This document shows, piece after piece, positions 33,949 through 42,608 of a stretch of DNA of 64,000 nucleotides (positions are counted from its first letter, which is position 1; each line of letters begins with the position of its first letter). A program made the translations under genes and the position numbers. Origin of the DNA: an uncultured Clostridia bacterium. GTDB taxonomy: Bacteria > Bacillota > Clostridia > Christensenellales > Pumilibacteraceae. The stretch lies in contig CAMWMF010000001.1 in assembly GCA_947175335.1 (NCBI GenBank), positions 107,379-171,378 of the forward strand. The letters are read 5' to 3'. Below the pieces are notes generated by a model. It had not been told where the DNA came from. It was given only the letters and a program-made list of their open reading frames with translations, and searched no databases.

Positions 33949-34698
33949 ATGGAAAAGACATTAGATGACGAAAAGGCGATCCAGGCGTTTAAGGCGCTTG
34001 TTCTTAACAACGTTATCAATAATTATGCCGTAGAGCGTGTGGCGTTCGGGTACGAAAAGCCGAGTGATAAAGCGCCGATCGATTTGTATCTTAAACAAAT
34101 ATTTTTAGGCTTCGATTACGAGCCGCAAATGCGCAAGGATATTTGCGGACTATATATAGATGAGCAAGAACGCATAAGCGCAGAGTATGACTATGCCGAA
34201 TACGTGCATGACTTGTTTGTGATGCAAATGGAAAGGATATTTTTTGACGCGTCTAAGGATATAGGGTTAGAGCGTGACGGCGAGGAAATACCGTTACTGC
34301 CGTCGTTGCGGAATTATCTGTTCGGCATTTTACCGTTGTTTACCGAGGTGTTGAACGTAGAAGCAGAGTGTAACGCCTTTGACCTTATAACGACGGATAA
34401 ACAAGCGCACGCAAACGAATACAATGTATGGTTAAAGTTTGTCACTTCAATATTGTTAGAACGGTTAAGCTCGGGCTGTTTAATAAATAAGTACGTCAAA
34501 GATATGAAAAACGCGCCGCATTATATCAGCAGGCTAATAGACAAAAAGGGTGACAATTTCTATCTCAATAATATAGATATTAACAGCTACGTGTATATTT
34601 TTGCTTTGTTTTCTTTGATGATTTTTAAAAACGACGAAAACGGTAAGCTGTTAGAACTGAAAATGCGGGAATGGGAGCGACGGCATAGACCGCAATAA
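33949..34698 (+). CDS. Hypothetical protein controlled by the structured leader
   Basis: A 249-aa soluble, acidic, mostly helical protein that I do not recognise. There is no signal peptide; one hydrophobic stretch near 214-224 (YVYIFALFSLM) is probably a buried helix. The start ATG directly follows the T run of the leader terminator. Monocistronic, ending at a bidirectional terminator. Its leader is the best clue to its role: expression depends on an unknown ligand or signal. Confidence 0.7.
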   Translation: MEKTLDDEKAIQAFKALVLNNVINNYAVERVAFGYEKPSDKAPIDLYLKQIFLGFDYEPQMRKDICGLYIDEQERISAEYDYAEYVHDLFVMQMERIFFDASKDIGLERDGEEIPLLPSLRNYLFGILPLFTEVLNVEAECNAFDLITTDKQAHANEYNVWLKFVTSILLERLSSGCLINKYVKDMKNAPHYISRLIDKKGDNFYLNNIDINSYVYIFALFSLMIFKNDENGKLLELKMREWERRHRPQ

Positions 34699-34706
34699 TC
34701 GGGCAT

Positions 34707-34741
34707 AAAAAATCGGCACTTATGAGTGCCGATTAATTATT
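34707..34741. terminator. Bidirectional terminator
   Basis: AATCGGCACT (34711-34720), TATG, AGTGCCGATT (34725-34734), with A-rich and T-rich flanks, between converging genes. Confidence 0.85.
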
Positions 34742-36121
34742 TTACAGTGCCAACTGGATTAACAACAACCACGCAAGTCCGTAGTAGGTGACTACCGCCA
34801 CAAGGTCGTTGATAGTTGTAATGAACGGACCGGAAGCGACGGCGGGGTCGATTTTCATTTTTTTGAACAGCAGGGGGATTGTGGTGCCGAACAAGCTGGA
34901 CAACGTCATTGCCAAGAACAGCGCGAGCCCGATGCAACCCGACATTGTAAAGGCGTAGCCTGCGGTGCAGCCGGTGGTGATTAGTACGAACAGTCCCGCG
35001 ACTAGGCATGACAGCGAGCCCAAAATAATTCCGTTTACTACGCCGACGCGTAGTTCCTTGAATATCAGTTTTAGCACACGCCTGCCTTTTAGCTGTTCGT
35101 CGCTCAGTACGCGTATCGTTACGGCAAGGCTTTGCGTGCCGCCGTTACCTGCCATATCCAGCACGAGCGACTGGAAGCTGACTATTATAGGCAGGCAGCT
35201 TATTACGTGCTCGAACGAGCCGACGACGGTGGAAACGCCCAGCCCCAAAAAAAACAGTATCATAAGCCACGGTATGCGCTTTTTAATCGAGCGGGGGAGC
35301 GATTCCTCCATGTCCTCCGCCGAGGTCAAGCCCGCGAGCTTTGCGTAGTCGTCGCCGAACTGGTCGTCAACCTCTTCCACAAGGTCGGTGGACGTAATTA
35401 CGCCCAGCACTTCCTTTTTGGCGCCGAGTACGGGAATGGAATCCTCGCCGTAGTCTTTTAGGCGTTCGATACATTCTTCTATGCTTTCCGTCGCGGCTAC
35501 CGACGGGTAGGAAGTCATTATAATGTCGGACAGCGCGGCGTCCTTGCGCGCCACGATAAGGTCGCGCAACACGATAGCGCCGCAGTATTCGCCGTTTTCA
35601 TTTTCCACGTAAATGGTGGAAACGTTGTCGTTTTCGGCGGCCTGTTCCACCATCGTCTTCATCGCTTGCTTAATCGTCATATCGACTTTGACAATGATGA
35701 AGTTGGTCGTCATTCGCGAACCGACTTGGTCCTCGTCGTACGAGTTAATAAGGTTGATGTCCTCGACGGCCTCGTCGTCCATCAACTCTATAATCTCGCT
35801 ACGAGTGTCCTCGTTAAGCTCGTCCAGTAGGTCGACGGCGTCGTCCGCGTCCATCGATTCAATAATGTCCGCGGCGCGCTCGGCGTCCATCTTTTCAATG
35901 TATTCCTCGGCATTGTCGAGGTAACTGAATATATCGGAAATGACGCTGGGCGGTAAAACGTGCGCCAAGCGTTTGTGCGCGTTTTCGCTGAGCAACGGGT
36001 ATACGTCGGCTATATCGGCTTCGTGGTAGTCGCTTAGCGCTTCCGCAAGACCGTCGTCCGATATATCGCTTTCGCACAGCGCTAACAGTCCTTTAAGGAC
36101 TTCGGATAATTCGCCGTCCAT
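34742..36121 (-). CDS. mgtE: Magnesium transporter MgtE
   Basis: A 459-aa MgtE: N-terminal helical domain, two CBS domains (about 135-255), connecting helix and five membrane helices (about 290-459), with the pore signature region GNGGTQSLAVTIR near 333-345. It is a Mg2+ channel gated by cytoplasmic Mg2+ through the CBS domains. It has a GGAGGTG ribosome site and its own promoter. The leader is only about 30 bases, too short for an M-box riboswitch. Confidence 0.95.
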   Translation of the reverse strand: MDGELSEVLKGLLALCESDISDDGLAEALSDYHEADIADVYPLLSENAHKRLAHVLPPSVISDIFSYLDNAEEYIEKMDAERAADIIESMDADDAVDLLDELNEDTRSEIIELMDDEAVEDINLINSYDEDQVGSRMTTNFIIVKVDMTIKQAMKTMVEQAAENDNVSTIYVENENGEYCGAIVLRDLIVARKDAALSDIIMTSYPSVAATESIEECIERLKDYGEDSIPVLGAKKEVLGVITSTDLVEEVDDQFGDDYAKLAGLTSAEDMEESLPRSIKKRIPWLMILFFLGLGVSTVVGSFEHVISCLPIIVSFQSLVLDMAGNGGTQSLAVTIRVLSDEQLKGRRVLKLIFKELRVGVVNGIILGSLSCLVAGLFVLITTGCTAGYAFTMSGCIGLALFLAMTLSSLFGTTIPLLFKKMKIDPAVASGPFITTINDLVAVVTYYGLAWLLLIQLAL

Positions 36122-36148
36122 ATTTCACCTCCGTTGTTTACTACTTGT

Positions 36149-36177
36149 ATTATATAATAAAATTCGATTTTTCGCAA
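36149..36177 (-). promoter_or_regulatory. Promoter of mgtE
   Basis: Minus strand: TTGCGA (36177-36172), 17-base spacer, TATAAT (36154-36149). Confidence 0.65.
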
Positions 36178-36249
36178 CAATAATCGGAACATAAATATAT
36201 TTATTTATCGGCAATTTTAACGATTTGCTAATACTCGCGCGAAGCGCCG

Positions 36250-36257
36250 CATAGTAT
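36250..36257 (+). promoter_or_regulatory. Possible SigE-type -10 box of yabP, leaderless spacing
   Basis: CATAGTAT resembles the sporulation sigma-E -10 consensus (CATACANT); its last base is six bases before the ATG at 36264. The -35 region is not clear. Confidence 0.4.
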
Positions 36258-36263
36258 GTTAGC

Positions 36264-36545
36264 ATGAAAGACGAAAAAACAATGAACAATACCAAATTTA
36301 CTTCCCATTCCGTAAATATGACCGACAGGAAAAAAGCGGTCATGACGGGTGTAAGCAAGGTGGACGGCGCGACCGAAACGCAGATAGATTTGACTACCGC
36401 GCTGGGTAGGCTTATCGTCACAGGGACGGCGCTCAAAATCGCCAAGTTCGACGACGCCGACGGCAACCTTACTCTGCAAGGCAATATCGACGGCATTAAG
36501 TACGCCGCCGCGCGCGTGCCGCTACTTAAACGGATTTTCAAATGA
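36264..36545 (+). CDS. yabP: Sporulation protein YabP
   Basis: A 93-aa YabP/YqfC-family protein. Typical pattern: NMTDRKKAVMTGVSKVDG, then LTTALGRLIVTGTALKIAKFD, GNLTLQGNIDGIKYA and a basic end LLKRIFK. YabP is a mother-cell protein needed for spore cortex or coat assembly in Bacilli and Clostridia. The gene overlaps yabQ by four bases (ATGA), the usual pair. An alternative start lies six codons further in. Confidence 0.85.
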   Translation: MKDEKTMNNTKFTSHSVNMTDRKKAVMTGVSKVDGATETQIDLTTALGRLIVTGTALKIAKFDDADGNLTLQGNIDGIKYAAARVPLLKRIFK

Positions 36546-36811
36546 GCGAAACGTACGCATTTTTGTTTTGCTTGGGGCTGGGCATTGCCGCGCGGTTTTT
36601 GTATATGGCAGAAACTCTGCTTGCAAAGCGCACCGACATTTTGCCGGTCACCGTAATACTGGACATGCTCACCGTAATAATAGTGGGCGGGGCGTTTACG
36701 CTGTACGTTATACTTACGGGCAGCGTGCTTGCGCCGTATATGTTTGCCGCTTTGCTCGGCGGATACTTTATAACGTACAAGCTGACGAGCAAAGGCAGAA
36801 TTAAGAATTAA
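36542..36811 (+). CDS. yabQ: Spore cortex protein YabQ
   Basis: An 89-aa membrane protein with three or so hydrophobic helices (about 5-20, 32-54, 58-76), coupled to yabP. Position, size and topology fit YabQ, a mother-cell membrane protein required for cortex formation. Sequence alone is less diagnostic than for YabP. The C-terminal basic tail runs directly into a repeat block. Confidence 0.75.
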   Translation: MSETYAFLFCLGLGIAARFLYMAETLLAKRTDILPVTVILDMLTVIIVGGAFTLYVILTGSVLAPYMFAALLGGYFITYKLTSKGRIKN

Positions 36812-36945
36812 GAATGCAGAATTAAGAATTGTGGCGGCGTTGCCGCATTAAGGTTGAGATTCCTCGCGTTGCTCGGAATGACGAGAAAGTAATAATTAAC
36901 TTTTGTCATTCTAAACGCAGTGAAGAATCTCATCCTTTTTTTTGT
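36798..36945. repeat. Composite repeat block C-B
   Basis: A C-like unit (GAATTAAGAATGCAGAATT) is followed by a complete B element (36850-36942). The left arm AAGGTTGAGATTCCTCGC pairs with GTGAAGAATCTCATCCTTTTT; the inner arms GGAATGAC and GTCATTCT also pair. The T-rich end makes it a likely terminator for yabQ. Confidence 0.75.
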
Positions 36946-37033
36946 GTGTAAAAATATTTGATTTTATTGTTAAAAAGGTGTAATATAGTGTTAAGAAATC
37001 GGTGAAACATGCCGACCTTTTTACGAGGAGTTT

Positions 37034-39580
37034 ATGGACGTAAAGAAACAACTTGCCGAGGAATTCGGTCTCAAACAAGAACACTGCTCAAACATTGTCG
37101 ATCTTTTGGATCAGGGCGATACCGTTCCGTTTATCGCGCGCTACCGTAAGGAAATGCACGGCGCGACGGACGACCAGGTTATACGCGAGCTGTCCGAACG
37201 CTACGAGTACCTTAAAGGTCTTGAAAAGCGCAAGGAGGAGATTCAAACGTCCATAGAGTCGCAGGGCAAGTGGACGGACGAATTGGCGTCCGCATTGTCC
37301 GCCGCAAAAACGCTTACCGAGGCGGAGGACATTTACCGCCCGTACAAGCAAAAGAAAAAGACTCGCGCGTCCGTCGCTATTGCGCGCGGGCTCGAACCGC
37401 TTGCCGATATTATAGAGGCGCAGGAGCTGCAAAGCTACGACGAAGCCGAGCTTACCGCGCCGTACATAGACGCCGAAAAGGAAGTGCCGGACAGCAAGGC
37501 CGCCATTGACGGCGCGTGCGACATTATTGCCGAGCGCATATCGGACGACGCGGCTATCCGCAAGACCTTGCGCGAAAATGCGCTCGACCATGGCAGGCTT
37601 ACCGCCGCGCTTGACGAAAGCTGCACCGACGACGAAAAGAAAAAGATTTACGAAACTTACTTCAAGTTTGACGAGGCCGTTGCCACCGTACCCAGCCACC
37701 GCGTTCTTGCCGTAACACGCGGCGAAAAGGAAGGCTGCCTTAAAGTTTCGGTGGTTGTTGACGAAGCCGTAGCATTAAACGCGATAGCCGCAGCCAAAAA
37801 GAAGGTATCCGCATTCGACGCGCTTATGGACAGAACGATAGAGGACAGCTACAAGCGCCTTATTGCGCCCAGCATTGAACGCGAGGTGCGCAACGAGTTA
37901 TTCGACCGTGCGTCCGAGCAGGCGATTAAGACCTTCGAGCGCAACCTTAAACCGCTCCTGTTGCAGCCGCCGCTCAAAGGCAAGGTTATACTCGGACTCG
38001 ACCCCGCGTACAGAACGGGCTGCAAGATTGCTGTTATCGACGCGTCGGGCAAATTTTTGGCGAGCTCGGTCGTTTATCCCACACCGCCGCAAAAGAAAAT
38101 CGAGCAGGCAAAAGAAATTTTAAAAGACTTAATTTACAAATACAACGTCGACTGCATTTCCATAGGCAACGGCACGGCGTCCAAGGAATCGGAAATATTC
38201 GTCGCCGAGCTTATAAAAGAGCTCGATCGCCCCGTGCAGTACGCCGTGGTGTCCGAATCGGGCGCGTCGGTGTACAGCGGCAGCAAGCTGGGCGCCGAGG
38301 AATTCCCCGAGCTCGACCTTACTATCCGCAGCGCTATATCCATTGCGCGCAGGCTTCTCGACCCGCTTGCCGAGCTTATCAAGGTTGACGTGCGCTCGCT
38401 GGGCGTAGGTCAGTACCAGCACGACATGCCGCAAAAGCGTTTGACTTCGTCGCTGGAAGCGGCTGTCGAGGATTGCGTAAACAGCGTAGGCGTAGACCTG
38501 AATACCGCGTCGCACACATTGCTTTCGTACGTGTCCGGCCTTAACGCCGCCACCGCAAAGAATATTGTCGAATACCGTTCCAACAAGCCGTTCGGTTCGC
38601 GCAAGCAGCTGCTCGAAGTACCCAAGCTTGGTACAAAGGCGTTTGAGCAGTGCGCCGGCTTCCTGCGCATTGTCGGCGGCGAAAACGTTTTGGATAACAC
38701 CGCCGTTCACCCCGAATCTTACGACGCGGCGCAAAAGCTTATACAAAAATTCGGCTACACCAACGAGGACGTAATAGCGTGCAAGCTTTCCGACCTGCCG
38801 CAAAAGGTGAAGGACGCGGGCGAGGAAGCTGTTGCCGCCGAAATAGGCGTTGGCGTGCCTACCCTTAACGATATCGTTACCGAGCTTATCAAGCCCGGTC
38901 GCGACGTTCGCGACGAACTGCCTCCGCCCATACTGCGTTCCGACCTTATGGATATGAACGACCTTAAAGAGGGTATGCAAATTATGGGTGTTGTACGCAA
39001 CGTTACCGACTTCGGCGCGTTTGTGGATATTTCGGTACACCAAGACGGCTTGCTTCATATATCGGAAATTTCGGACGGCTTTGTCCGCCACCCGTCGGAC
39101 GTGCTTAAAGTGGGCGACAAGATAAACGTTTGGGTGCTTAGCGTAGACCGCGAAAAGCACCGCATAGCGCTTACTATGCTCGACCCCGCCACCCGCGACC
39201 AACGCAAAGCCGATTACGACAAGCAAAAGCAAGAGCGTGCCGAGCAAAAGGCCGAACGCCAAAAGAAGCACGCCGAATATTTGGAGCGCAAAGCCGAGCG
39301 CGAAAAGAAGCACCAAGAATACTTGGAACGCCAAGCCCGCCGCGAAGCGCGCGCAAACGGCGAGGGCGGCGAAGCAAGACCCGACCGCAAAGAGCGGTTT
39401 GAAAATAGAAACGGCGAACGCAAGTTCGAACGCAACGGCGAGCGTGGGGAGCGTAAATTCGACCGCGAACGCCAAAGCGGCTACCGCGATCGCGACCGCG
39501 AGGAGCGCAAGCCTTCCACCGAAAACATGACAATGGAAGAAAAGCTTGCGGCGCTCGCTAAAATGTTCAACAGAAAATAA
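37034..39580 (+). CDS. tex: Tex-family S1 RNA-binding transcription accessory protein
   Basis: An 848-aa Tex protein: N-terminal helical core (PFIARYRKEMHGATDDQ near 33-49), a YqgF-like RNase H fold (ILGLDPAYRTGCKIAVID near 319-336), helix-hairpin-helix repeats (VDLNTASHTLLSYVSGL; FGSRKQLLEVPKLGTKAFEQ) and an S1 domain (about 650-720). An unusual feature is a ~115-residue, extremely charged C-terminal tail built of Lys/Arg/Glu repeats, longer than in typical Tex. Tex binds nucleic acids and affects transcription and RNA turnover. A GAGGAG site precedes the ATG. Monocistronic. Confidence 0.94.
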   Translation: MDVKKQLAEEFGLKQEHCSNIVDLLDQGDTVPFIARYRKEMHGATDDQVIRELSERYEYLKGLEKRKEEIQTSIESQGKWTDELASALSAAKTLTEAEDIYRPYKQKKKTRASVAIARGLEPLADIIEAQELQSYDEAELTAPYIDAEKEVPDSKAAIDGACDIIAERISDDAAIRKTLRENALDHGRLTAALDESCTDDEKKKIYETYFKFDEAVATVPSHRVLAVTRGEKEGCLKVSVVVDEAVALNAIAAAKKKVSAFDALMDRTIEDSYKRLIAPSIEREVRNELFDRASEQAIKTFERNLKPLLLQPPLKGKVILGLDPAYRTGCKIAVIDASGKFLASSVVYPTPPQKKIEQAKEILKDLIYKYNVDCISIGNGTASKESEIFVAELIKELDRPVQYAVVSESGASVYSGSKLGAEEFPELDLTIRSAISIARRLLDPLAELIKVDVRSLGVGQYQHDMPQKRLTSSLEAAVEDCVNSVGVDLNTASHTLLSYVSGLNAATAKNIVEYRSNKPFGSRKQLLEVPKLGTKAFEQCAGFLRIVGGENVLDNTAVHPESYDAAQKLIQKFGYTNEDVIACKLSDLPQKVKDAGEEAVAAEIGVGVPTLNDIVTELIKPGRDVRDELPPPILRSDLMDMNDLKEGMQIMGVVRNVTDFGAFVDISVHQDGLLHISEISDGFVRHPSDVLKVGDKINVWVLSVDREKHRIALTMLDPATRDQRKADYDKQKQERAEQKAERQKKHAEYLERKAEREKKHQEYLERQARREARANGEGGEARPDRKERFENRNGERKFERNGERGERKFDRERQSGYRDRDREERKPSTENMTMEEKLAALAKMFNRK

Positions 39581-39583
39581 TAC

Positions 39584-39609
39584 AAAAAACCGCCCGAGGG
39601 CGGTTTTTT
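39584..39609 (+). terminator. Terminator of tex
   Basis: AAAAAACCGCCC, GA, GGGCGGTTTTTT: perfect stem with T run. Confidence 0.9.
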
Positions 39610-39611
39610 AA

Positions 39612-39876
39612 TTAAGAATTAAGAATGCAGAATTAAGAATAAAAGTATAGACAGCAACACAACTATGCGGCGGGTCGCCTAGATCCCTCGACTGCGCTCG
39701 GGATGATGGGAATTGTTGCTTTGCTTTTTTAAGAAATGTTTGGTTTATATTCCCATCATTTCGACCGAAGCGCGTTAGCGCGTAGCGGAGAAATCTAGGC
39801 GAAGCCGCACAAATTTATTTTAACCTAATTAAATTCGACAATAATTCCGAATTCATAATTCCGAATTCCGAATTAT
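39612..39876. repeat. Composite repeat block C-A-C before the sipL-like gene
   Basis: C-like unit (39612-39640), A element (39667-39808) with its own central spacer, and an inverted C unit (39843-39875). The remaining ~60 bases up to 39940 hold the leader of the next gene. No gene in the block. Confidence 0.75.
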
Positions 39877-39939
39877 ACTCGGCATAATTGATTAACTCGG
39901 CGAATATCATATAGCGATATCTTTTTCAAGGAGTGCATT

Positions 39940-41409
39940 ATGCCCGAAAACATCAATATTAAGAGCGACGAAATTGTATGGATCGCGCGCGGTCAAGCGG
40001 TGGTCGAGGCCCGTCAGCCCATAAACAACGATTGCAAGGTGCTGTCCGCGTCCGCAACGGCGGTTACGACGCCCAGCGAAGTATTTGCGGGCGAGGCGCG
40101 GTACGTTGGTAAAACCACCTTTGATTGCATGGTGCTGGTGGACGGCGCGGTGCAGTGCGTTACCGCAGTTGCCGAATTTTCCGATAAAATCACTTCGCCG
40201 CAGATCACGGCGGGGACGGCGGTCACGCTCATACCCGAAGTTATCAACGTGGAAGCGACGATTGAAAACGGCACGCTAAAAGCGGTTGCCGTAGTGGACA
40301 CCGCTGCGGTAGCCGTTGTGGATAACGAGTATGCGTGCATAGCTCAGCCCGACGACGGAATTTACGCCGAAAAGCGCACGGTATCGTACAGCACCGCTTG
40401 CGCCGACGTTAGCGAAATCGTTTACGTAACCGACAGCGTGGGCGCGCCCAAAATAACCGACGTGCTGTTTTCCGCAAGTCGCGCAATCGTGACGGGCGCG
40501 GAAGCTACCGACGGCGAAATCAAGGTTTCGGGTGCGGTTTACACCTTTGCCGCGGTCAAGGCGGACGACGGCACGATATCGTCCACCCGCATAGTTACGC
40601 CCTTTGTCAAGAGCATAGCGGCGCCAGTGCATGACGGGGATACGGCTTTTGCGTATGCGCACATCACCGATAGCTCGGCAAGCCTTACGACCGATGGGCG
40701 CATAGAGGTTGCCGCCACCGTTAGGCTCAACGCCACCGCGCTTACCTCGGCGGCCGCCGAAGTGGTTACCGACGTATTCTGCGCCGACAACGAGATACTT
40801 TCTACCGAGCAAACGCTGCGCTGTATCACCGTCGAGCCGCTTACGACTATTATCGATACGGTGGACGGTCAAGTGCCCATCGAAGCCGATAGACTTGCCG
40901 CCGACAACGTTTTGTGTGTTACCGGCACGTTCTGCACGCTCACTTCCGCCAAGATAGAAAACGAGCGGGTCAACGTGGAAGGCTTGGTAGGCGGGGATAT
41001 AATTTACTACAATGCGGAAAAGAACGCCGTGGACGCGCTTGCCTTCCGCTTGCCCTTTGCCATGCCGCTCACCAACCATACCGACGCCACGCAGGTAACC
41101 GCAATCGCCACAGTAACCGACGTAAACGTAAAGGTGCGGCGCGAATCGGTGTTCGATATAAAAGCCGAGGTTGCGTTTACGCTTATGCTGTCCTCGTCGT
41201 CCGAGTGCGAGTGCATAGCTTCCGTCGAAAAGGGCGAGGAGCTTACACGTCCCGACGCGTCGGTGATCATTCACATAGCCAAAGCGGGCGAAACGCTGTG
41301 GCAGGCGGCAAAAGCTCTGTGCTGCTCGCCCGAACGCGTACAGCAGCAAAATTCGGCAACCGCACCGTATTCGGGCGGGGAGAAGCTGATTAATTTTTGT
41401 AACAAGTAA
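39940..41409 (+). CDS. SipL-like spore morphogenesis protein (DUF3794 repeats and LysM)
   Basis: A 489-aa protein made of repeated DUF3794/SPOCS-type beta domains in the first ~430 residues. It ends in a LysM motif (IIHIAKAGETLWQAAKALCC then LINFCNK), which binds glycan or, in C. difficile SipL, the SpoIVA coat basement protein. The order DUF3794-LysM is that of SipL, a mother-cell protein linking SpoIVA to the forespore. It starts behind AAGGAG. Together with yabPQ it supports a sporulating host. Confidence 0.82.
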   Translation: MPENINIKSDEIVWIARGQAVVEARQPINNDCKVLSASATAVTTPSEVFAGEARYVGKTTFDCMVLVDGAVQCVTAVAEFSDKITSPQITAGTAVTLIPEVINVEATIENGTLKAVAVVDTAAVAVVDNEYACIAQPDDGIYAEKRTVSYSTACADVSEIVYVTDSVGAPKITDVLFSASRAIVTGAEATDGEIKVSGAVYTFAAVKADDGTISSTRIVTPFVKSIAAPVHDGDTAFAYAHITDSSASLTTDGRIEVAATVRLNATALTSAAAEVVTDVFCADNEILSTEQTLRCITVEPLTTIIDTVDGQVPIEADRLAADNVLCVTGTFCTLTSAKIENERVNVEGLVGGDIIYYNAEKNAVDALAFRLPFAMPLTNHTDATQVTAIATVTDVNVKVRRESVFDIKAEVAFTLMLSSSSECECIASVEKGEELTRPDASVIIHIAKAGETLWQAAKALCCSPERVQQQNSATAPYSGGEKLINFCNK

Positions 41410-41415
41410 CAAATC

Positions 41416-41534
41416 AATTCGGAATTCGGAATTATGAATTCGGAATTAAAATAAGGTTGAGATTCCTCGTGTTGCTCGGAATGACAAGAAAAATTTTGTC
41501 ATTCTGAACGCAGTGAAGAATCTCAACCTTTTTT
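41416..41534. repeat. Composite repeat block C-B
   Basis: C unit (41416-41449) plus complete B element (41453-41534) ending in a T run. It acts as a probable terminator for the sipL-like gene. Confidence 0.75.
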
Positions 41535-41542
41535 CATTTTGA

Positions 41543-41572
41543 TTGACAAATATTTTTTGCGCGGTGTATAAT
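41543..41572 (+). promoter_or_regulatory. Leaderless-type promoter of ispE
   Basis: TTGACA (41543-41548), 18-base spacer, TATAAT (41567-41572), six bases, ATG at 41579. Confidence 0.8.
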
Positions 41573-41578
41573 CGTAAT

Positions 41579-42451
41579 ATGAGTAATACGATTAAATTAA
41601 AAGCTTTCGCAAAGGTCAATCTTTCGCTCAATATTACAGGTCGGGACGAGGCGCGCTCCATGCATTTGCTGGACAGCGTTATGATGTCCGTTGATTTGTT
41701 CGATACCGTTACCGTGACCGAGCGCGACGACAAGCAAATAAACGTTAAGTTTATCGGCGCCGACATCGGTGAAAATAACACTGCGTACAAGGCGGCAAAA
41801 GCCGTGCAGGATATAATAAATTGCAACGGCTTCGATATAACCGTCGAAAAACGCATACCCATAGGCGCGGGCTTGGGCGGGTCGTCGGCCGACGGCGCGG
41901 CGGTATTGCGCGCGCTGGACGTGTTGTATAAGCTTCCGTCGCTCGGCGTGGATATGCGCTCGGTCGCGCTTTCCGTAGGGTCGGACGTGCCTTTTATGCT
42001 GACGGGCGGACTGGCGCGCGTTCAAGGCTTGGGCGAACAGCTTTTCTTTATAGAAAATAAGCTTAAACTGTTTATGGTCGGGCTAATGGCAAACGGGGTT
42101 TCCACACCCGCCGCATACAAAAAATTCGACGAGCTTCACGCAGATTTCAAGTTTTGTCCGACGGACACGGACAAATTGTGCAATCTTTTGTTGGACGGCG
42201 ATAACAAGGCGATTCAGCATTTGGGTAACGCACTTTATGAGCCCGCCGTATGCTTTTCGCCCGAAATAGCGAAAAACGCCGAGCTTTTGCGTTCGTACGG
42301 GGCGGCGGTCAACCTTACCGGTTCGGGCGGCATGACGCTCGGCTATTTTACCGATATCCAAAGCTTTTACGAGTGCTACACGGCGTTAAAGGGCAAGGGC
42401 GCGCGTGTTTTTGCGCCCGCGCCTACGGGCGTTCTGCACGAGCGGGTATAG
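41579..42451 (+). CDS. ispE: 4-diphosphocytidyl-2-C-methyl-D-erythritol kinase
   Basis: A 290-aa GHMP kinase of the MEP isoprenoid pathway. The N-terminal AFAKVNLSLNITG, the ATP loop PIGAGLGGSSADGAAVLRAL and the C-terminal TGSGGMTLGYF are diagnostic. It phosphorylates CDP-methylerythritol. I start at 41579, not at the longer in-frame start at 41543, because that ATG overlaps the promoter -35 box and the -10 lies exactly six bases before 41579. No Shine-Dalgarno is present. Confidence 0.93.
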   Translation: MSNTIKLKAFAKVNLSLNITGRDEARSMHLLDSVMMSVDLFDTVTVTERDDKQINVKFIGADIGENNTAYKAAKAVQDIINCNGFDITVEKRIPIGAGLGGSSADGAAVLRALDVLYKLPSLGVDMRSVALSVGSDVPFMLTGGLARVQGLGEQLFFIENKLKLFMVGLMANGVSTPAAYKKFDELHADFKFCPTDTDKLCNLLLDGDNKAIQHLGNALYEPAVCFSPEIAKNAELLRSYGAAVNLTGSGGMTLGYFTDIQSFYECYTALKGKGARVFAPAPTGVLHERV

Positions 42452-42573
42452 CGGTCGTTCGCGCTCGATTTATGCGGTTTTTAGACTGAAAAATTCTTCA
42501 ATCAAAAAATTCTCAAAAATAGGCGTTTTTTCGATATTTTAATTTGATAAATACAAAAAACGCTTTAATTCAC

Positions 42574-42602
42574 TTGCATTTTGTTTTGCATGTTGTTATA
42601 AT
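42574..42602 (+). promoter_or_regulatory. Leaderless-type promoter of the GH2-like gene
   Basis: TTGCAT (42574-42579), 17-base spacer, TATAAT (42597-42602), six bases, ATG at 42609. Confidence 0.75.
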
Positions 42603-42608
42603 GAGAGT

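Noticed and set aside
36122..36180. M-box magnesium riboswitch before mgtE
   Set aside because: The distance from the promoter to the ATG is only about 30 bases, too short for an M-box.
38129..39475. Long (448-codon) open frame antisense to tex
   Set aside because: It mirrors the GC-biased codons of tex, has no family motif and no ribosome site; tex itself is unmistakable.
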